Under the pieces are notes generated by a model, which was not told the origin of the DNA, made no database searches, and saw only the letters and a program-made list of their open reading frames with translations. From an uncultured Hungatella sp. (GTDB taxonomy: Bacteria > Bacillota > Clostridia > Lachnospirales > Lachnospiraceae): a DNA stretch of 8,907 nucleotides. A program made the translations under genes and the position numbers. The DNA is taken from NCBI GenBank assembly GCA_910588505.1, contig CAJUPQ010000105.1, positions 1 through 8,907 on the forward strand, read 5' to 3'. This document shows, piece after piece, positions 5,804-8,907 of the stretch; within the stretch, counting starts at the first letter, position 1; every line of letters begins with the position of its first letter.

Positions 5804-5926
5804 ATCCGCACCCTCTCTTCCAGACTTTTCTTCCAGTCTTCCGGTTCTATAGTCCTGTGTACCGTTCGTCCTGCAAGACGCCTCTTTTCGCCGTCCTGTC
5901 TCATGATTCGTATCTATAGGTCCACA
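5804..5926 (-). other. Leader between the large inverted repeat and tsaE
   Basis: Non-coding 123 bp upstream of tsaE. Two TATAGA hexamers on the minus strand could be -10 elements, but neither has a convincing -35 at 16-18 nt. A 5-bp hairpin (AGACT/AGTCT, 5822-5839) lies close to the ribosome binding site. I see no short gene or known riboswitch here. Confidence 0.35.
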
Positions 5927-6104
5927 CCAAATGTCGGTAACTTAAGCGAATCCTGCTTTTGCCCGATAGGAGTCATATCCTGTCAGGGTGAAAATTGTCA
6001 ACACCCGACGGGGTGGTGACCTGCGCACACATCCGTGTGCTTCCTTACCCTGACAGGACATGACTCCTATCGGGCCAGCGACAACCTTAAATTGACGACA
6101 TTGG
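5927..6104. repeat. 178-bp structured inverted repeat between ycxB and tsaE
   Basis: The core arms 5961-5989 and 6047-6075 are complementary at 28 of 29 positions; the single exception is A/C on the plus strand and therefore a G-U pair in minus-strand RNA. Outer arms 5927-5946 and 6086-6104 pair imperfectly, starting with CCAA(A)TGTCG / CGACATTGG. The 57-nt loop holds two more hairpins: GTCA-CACCC / GGGTG-TGAC (5997-6020) and GCACAC-ATCC-GTGTGC (6025-6040). The element starts one base after the ycxB stop. No U tract follows on either strand, so it is not a standard terminator. It may be a MITE-like palindromic element or a structured RNA region; no clear target duplication was seen at its ends. 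Confidence 0.85.
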
Positions 6105-6105
6105 C

Positions 6106-6612
6106 TCACACCCGTTTCAGCCGTTCCTTTGGCAGCACATCCCGCAGAAATCCCGTAAACGCCTCCTTCTCCCCTCCCAGAACCTGGTCGGAGATCAGGT
6201 ACGCCCGAATGCTGCTCATATACAGAATGTAGATTCCGGGAATCCGCACCACTTTTGTCACCTCATCCCAGGCCACCTCCATGGACTGTTCTCCCTGGGA
6301 CACGGTAAAACCTTTCTTGTCAAACGCCATATCCATGGCCGTCTTCAGCCGGTCATTTCCCGCCTGTTTTAAGGCCTTCAAAAACAGGAGCCCTGGCTGC
6401 CACACCGTAAACATCATGACGCACGCCAGCAAAAGCAGCCGGTACGCCGTCCCCGTCTCCCCCCATTTCGTCACCAAAAGATACAGGGAGGCCAGGGTAA
6501 ACAGCACGTTAAACACCAGAAGATACCCCTTGTTGGCGTGGTACATGGAAAATTTCCACAAATCCTTTGCCTGCATCTGAATATGAAACCGAAAAGTCTG
6601 TTCCTGCACCAT
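6106..6612 (-). CDS. YcxB-like membrane protein
   Basis: A 168-residue protein with the YcxB-like family plan: a short N-terminal strand region (TFRFHIQMQAKDLWKF), two adjacent hydrophobic segments at about 28-48 and 56-80 joined by a short KWGETG turn, then a soluble C-terminal domain (95-168). The soluble part has the typical strand pattern DKKGFTVSQGEQSMEVAWDEVTKVVRIPGIYILYM. The family has no established function; the soluble part probably faces the cytosol. The ATG at 6612 follows the tex stop by 7 nt, with AAAGGA and AGGTGG upstream, so it is cotranscribed with tex. The C-terminus appears complete although the large inverted repeat begins right after the stop. Confidence 0.83.
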   Translation of the reverse strand: MVQEQTFRFHIQMQAKDLWKFSMYHANKGYLLVFNVLFTLASLYLLVTKWGETGTAYRLLLLACVMMFTVWQPGLLFLKALKQAGNDRLKTAMDMAFDKKGFTVSQGEQSMEVAWDEVTKVVRIPGIYILYMSSIRAYLISDQVLGGEKEAFTGFLRDVLPKERLKRV

Positions 6613-6619
6613 GGTCCAC

Positions 6620-8761
6620 CTATCCTTTCATTGTCAGGGCAATCCGCTTCTTTGCCAGGTCCACGCTTAGCACCTTCACTTCCACAATATCCCCCACGCT
6701 GACCACTTCCATGGGGTGCTTAATATACCGGTCCGTCATCTGGGAAATATGTACCAGCCCGTCCTGATGCACCCCGATATCCACAAATGCCCCGAAATCG
6801 ATCACATTGCGCACCGTACCTTTCAGCACCATGCCCGGGGTCAGATCTTTCATCTCCAGCACATCCGTCCGCAGAATAGGCCTTGGCATCTCATCCCTTG
6901 GGTCCCTGGCCGGCTTCTCCAGCTCCTTCACAATATCTCTCAGGGTCATCTCCCCGATATTTAACTCTCCGGCCAGCTTGCCGTAATCCCCGATCTTTTT
7001 TCCGATTCCCTTAAGGCCTCCGGCCCCGATCTCCTCCGGCTCATACCCCAACCGTTTCAAAAGGGTCCTGGCCGCCTCATAACTCTCCGGGTGAACGCTG
7101 GTGCCATCCAATGGGTTTTTGCCCCCCTGAATCCTCATAAATCCCGCACACTGCTCATAGGCCTTCGGCCCCAGTTTGGCCACTTTAAGAAGCTGGTTCC
7201 TGCTCTCAAAGGCCCCGTGCTCCTCCCGGTAGGCCACAATATTCTTAGCCAACGCCTTGCTGATGCCGGAAACGTACTCAAGAAGCGGCGCGGAAGCCGT
7301 ATTCACATCCACACCCACCTTATTTACACAGTCCTCCACTACCCCGGAAAGGGCCTCCCCCAGATGCTTCTGGTTCATGTCATGCTGGTACTGCCCTACG
7401 CCGATGGACTTGGGGTCGATCTTTACCAGCTCTGCCAGCGGGTCCTGGAGGCGCCTGGCGATAGAGGCCGCGCTCCTCTGCCCCACGTCAAAGTTTGGAA
7501 ATTCCTCCGTAGCCAGTTTGCTGGCGGAATACACGGAAGCCCCCGCCTCATTGACGATCACATACTGCACCCGCTCCGGTATCTCCTTCAAAAGCTCCAC
7601 GATCACCTGCTCCGACTCCCTGGAAGCCGTGCCGTTTCCAACGGAGATCAGGGAAATATGGTAGGTCTTGATCAGCTTTTTCAGCACTGCCTTGGCCTCC
7701 GCCACCTTGTTCTGGGGAGCCGTGGGGTAGATCACCACCGTATCCAGCACTTTTCCCGTCTCATCCACCACAGCCAGCTTGCACCCGGTACGGAAGGCCG
7801 GGTCCCACCCCAGCACCACCTTTCCCGTGATAGGCGGCTGCATGAGAAGCTGCTCTAAGTTCTTCCCGAAGACCTTGATGGCCCCGTCCTCCGCCGTCTC
7901 CGTCAGCTGGCTGCGTATCTCCCGCTCAATGGCCGGGGCAATCAGCCGCTTGTAGCTGTCCTGAACCACATTTTTCAGAACCGGAACCGTGCGGGGATTG
8001 TCCCTGGTAATCACCTGCTTTTCCAGATAGCGGATAATGTCCTCCTCAGGAGCCGCGATCTTCACGGTCAGGATTTTCTCTTTCTCCCCCCGGTTCAGGG
8101 CCAGCACCCTGTGGCCCGCCGCCTTCCGGATGGTCTCCTCATAATTATAGTACATCTCATAAACCGACTCCGCCTTCTCATCCTTTGCCGCGGACTGGAT
8201 GCTTCCCTGTTTCAGGGTAAGATTGCGGATATAGGTCCGGTATTTGGCTTCATCGGAAATCCGCTCTGCCAGAATGTCCCCTGCTCCGGCTATGGCGTCC
8301 TCCGGAGAGGCCACGCCCTTTTCCTCCGACACATAGGCCCGGGCCGCTTCTTCCAGGGGCTCCTTCATCATCTGCAGGGCTATGGCATCCGCCAAAGGCC
8401 CCAGCCCTTTCTCCTGGGCGATGGTGGCCCTGGTCCTTCTCTTGGGACGGTAGGGGCGGTACAGATCTTCCACTGCCACCAGGGTGGCTGCGCTCTGAAT
8501 CTGCCGCTCCAGCTCCGGCGTCAGCTTCTCCTGCTCCCGGATGGAGGAGAGCACCTGCTCTTTGCGCTCCTCCAGATTCCGCAGATACCGAAGCCTCTCA
8601 TCCAGGCTCCGAAGCACCTCATCATTGAGGGCCCCTGTGGCCTCCTTCCGGTAACGGGCAATAAACGGGATGGTGTTTCCCTCATCAATCAGCTTCACCG
8701 CCGCCTCCACCTGGCTGCGGCCAATATTCAGTTCTTCCTGTAATGCCTTGATAATATCCAT
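6620..8761 (-). CDS. tex: Tex family transcription accessory / RNA-binding protein
   Basis: A 713-residue protein covering the full Tex (YdcI/YhgF, Spt6-like) architecture. It has a helical N-terminal region with IPFIARYRKEATG (31-43) and YRPYRPKRRTRA (101-112), a YqgF/RNase H-like domain at about 314-440 (VVLGWDPAFRTGCKLAVVD, VIVNEAGASVYSAS), helix-hairpin-helix repeats at about 450-545 (IDPKSIGVGQYQHDMNQKHL; SGISKALAKNIVAYREEHGAF), and a C-terminal S1 RNA-binding domain at 640-711 (GTVRNVIDFGAFVDIGVHQDGLVHIS). Tex binds nucleic acids and associates with transcription or RNA decay; the exact role varies by species. The ATG at 8761 has AAGGGG about 12 nt upstream, somewhat distant. No strong minus-strand promoter is visible in the 146 bp upstream. 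It is followed closely by the YcxB-like gene. Confidence 0.97.
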   Translation of the reverse strand: MDIIKALQEELNIGRSQVEAAVKLIDEGNTIPFIARYRKEATGALNDEVLRSLDERLRYLRNLEERKEQVLSSIREQEKLTPELERQIQSAATLVAVEDLYRPYRPKRRTRATIAQEKGLGPLADAIALQMMKEPLEEAARAYVSEEKGVASPEDAIAGAGDILAERISDEAKYRTYIRNLTLKQGSIQSAAKDEKAESVYEMYYNYEETIRKAAGHRVLALNRGEKEKILTVKIAAPEEDIIRYLEKQVITRDNPRTVPVLKNVVQDSYKRLIAPAIEREIRSQLTETAEDGAIKVFGKNLEQLLMQPPITGKVVLGWDPAFRTGCKLAVVDETGKVLDTVVIYPTAPQNKVAEAKAVLKKLIKTYHISLISVGNGTASRESEQVIVELLKEIPERVQYVIVNEAGASVYSASKLATEEFPNFDVGQRSAASIARRLQDPLAELVKIDPKSIGVGQYQHDMNQKHLGEALSGVVEDCVNKVGVDVNTASAPLLEYVSGISKALAKNIVAYREEHGAFESRNQLLKVAKLGPKAYEQCAGFMRIQGGKNPLDGTSVHPESYEAARTLLKRLGYEPEEIGAGGLKGIGKKIGDYGKLAGELNIGEMTLRDIVKELEKPARDPRDEMPRPILRTDVLEMKDLTPGMVLKGTVRNVIDFGAFVDIGVHQDGLVHISQMTDRYIKHPMEVVSVGDIVEVKVLSVDLAKKRIALTMKG

Positions 8762-8809
8762 ATAACTGTCTGTCCCCTTGTTATTTGTTTTCCTTATAAG
8801 CGTTTCTTC

Positions 8810-8838
8810 TTGACTTTTTTGCTCTTCTGTAATATACT
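8810..8838 (+). promoter_or_regulatory. Strong plus-strand promoter divergent from tex
   Basis: -35 TTGACT (8810-8815, 5 of 6) and -10 TATACT (8833-8838, 5 of 6) are separated by exactly 17 nt. The predicted start is near 8845. It is the only clear plus-strand promoter I found in the window and leads directly into a structured region ending in a T tract. Confidence 0.8.
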
Positions 8839-8844
8839 AATTTG

Positions 8845-8905
8845 AAGAAATGAGTTTTTAACCGTACAGCTTTATTGCTCAAGCGGGGTACTCGTTTCTT
8901 TTTTT
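8845..8905 (+). ncRNA. Candidate small structured RNA or attenuated leader, about 60 nt
   Basis: From the predicted start, AAGAAATGAGT (8845-8855) pairs with ACTCGTTTCTT (8890-8900), including one U-G pair that works only in plus-strand RNA. Inside, ACC (8861-8863) pairs with GGT (8887-8889) and GCTT (8869-8872) with AAGC (8881-8884), leaving an 8-nt loop, so the RNA can fold end to end. Seven T (8899-8905) overlap the 3' arm as in an intrinsic terminator. There is no reading frame of useful length. It may be a free small RNA or the terminated leader of a gene beyond the window edge. I do not recognise an Rfam class. Confidence 0.55.
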
Positions 8906-8907
8906 AT

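Noticed and set aside
7091..7858. Plus-strand open frame (255 codons) opposite tex, and a similar one at 8111-8743
   Set aside because: Both lie antisense within the conserved Tex coding sequence and show no domain of their own.
8831..8836. Minus-strand TATATT as a -10 element for tex
   Set aside because: It is the reverse complement of the plus-strand -10 region and has no -35 at proper spacing on the minus strand, so tex's own promoter stays unassigned.

Overview
The window looks like a core-chromosome segment from a Lachnospiraceae-type clostridium (Clostridium cluster XIVa; genus not resolvable by eye). The evidence is the gene set (Tex, YcxB-like protein, TsaE/TsaB/RimI, long-form RNase Z, TsaD, IspD), the GC-rich genes with strong GGAGG-type ribosome binding sites separated by AT-rich promoters, and tRNA genes without an encoded CCA. 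Every protein gene and both tRNAs lie on the minus strand, so transcription reads from right to left. I see no IS, prophage, CRISPR array or toxin-antitoxin pair.

Layout in transcription order. At the right edge, tex (transcription/RNA-binding factor with a YqgF fold, HhH and S1 domain) is followed after 7 nt by a two-helix membrane protein of the YcxB-like type. One base after the ycxB stop lies a 178-bp inverted repeat with a 29-bp near-perfect stem and two internal hairpins. Next come tsaE, tsaB and rimI, coupled by overlaps and closed by a clear intrinsic terminator at 4154-4187. A small four-cysteine protein follows. Then a tightly packed run, rnz-tsaD-ispD-tfoX C-domain protein, probably starts at a promoter at 3755-3783. 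The last part is an AT-rich stretch with a second long imperfect inverted repeat (566-645) and two tandem strong promoters that read into tRNA-Ser(UGA) and tRNA-Ser(GGA).

Functional theme: tRNA and translation. TsaB, TsaD and TsaE are three of the four proteins for t6A37 in ANN-decoding tRNAs (TsaC is not in the window). RimI acetylates ribosomal protein S18. RNase Z trims 3' ends of CCA-less tRNA precursors, which is the kind of tRNA encoded here. IspD belongs to the MEP isoprenoid pathway, which supplies DMAPP, among other uses the prenyl donor for i6A37 on UNN-reading tRNAs such as these two serine tRNAs; that last link is inference.

The least ordinary signals are non-coding: (1) a compact plus-strand unit at the right edge (8810-8905), with a near-consensus promoter, an RNA of about 60 nt that folds end to end, and a U tract; (2) the 178-bp structured inverted repeat after ycxB; (3) the shorter inverted repeat after the tfoX-like gene; (4) the duplicated promoter plus A-rich upstream element before the tRNAs. 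The protein genes are ordinary housekeeping genes.
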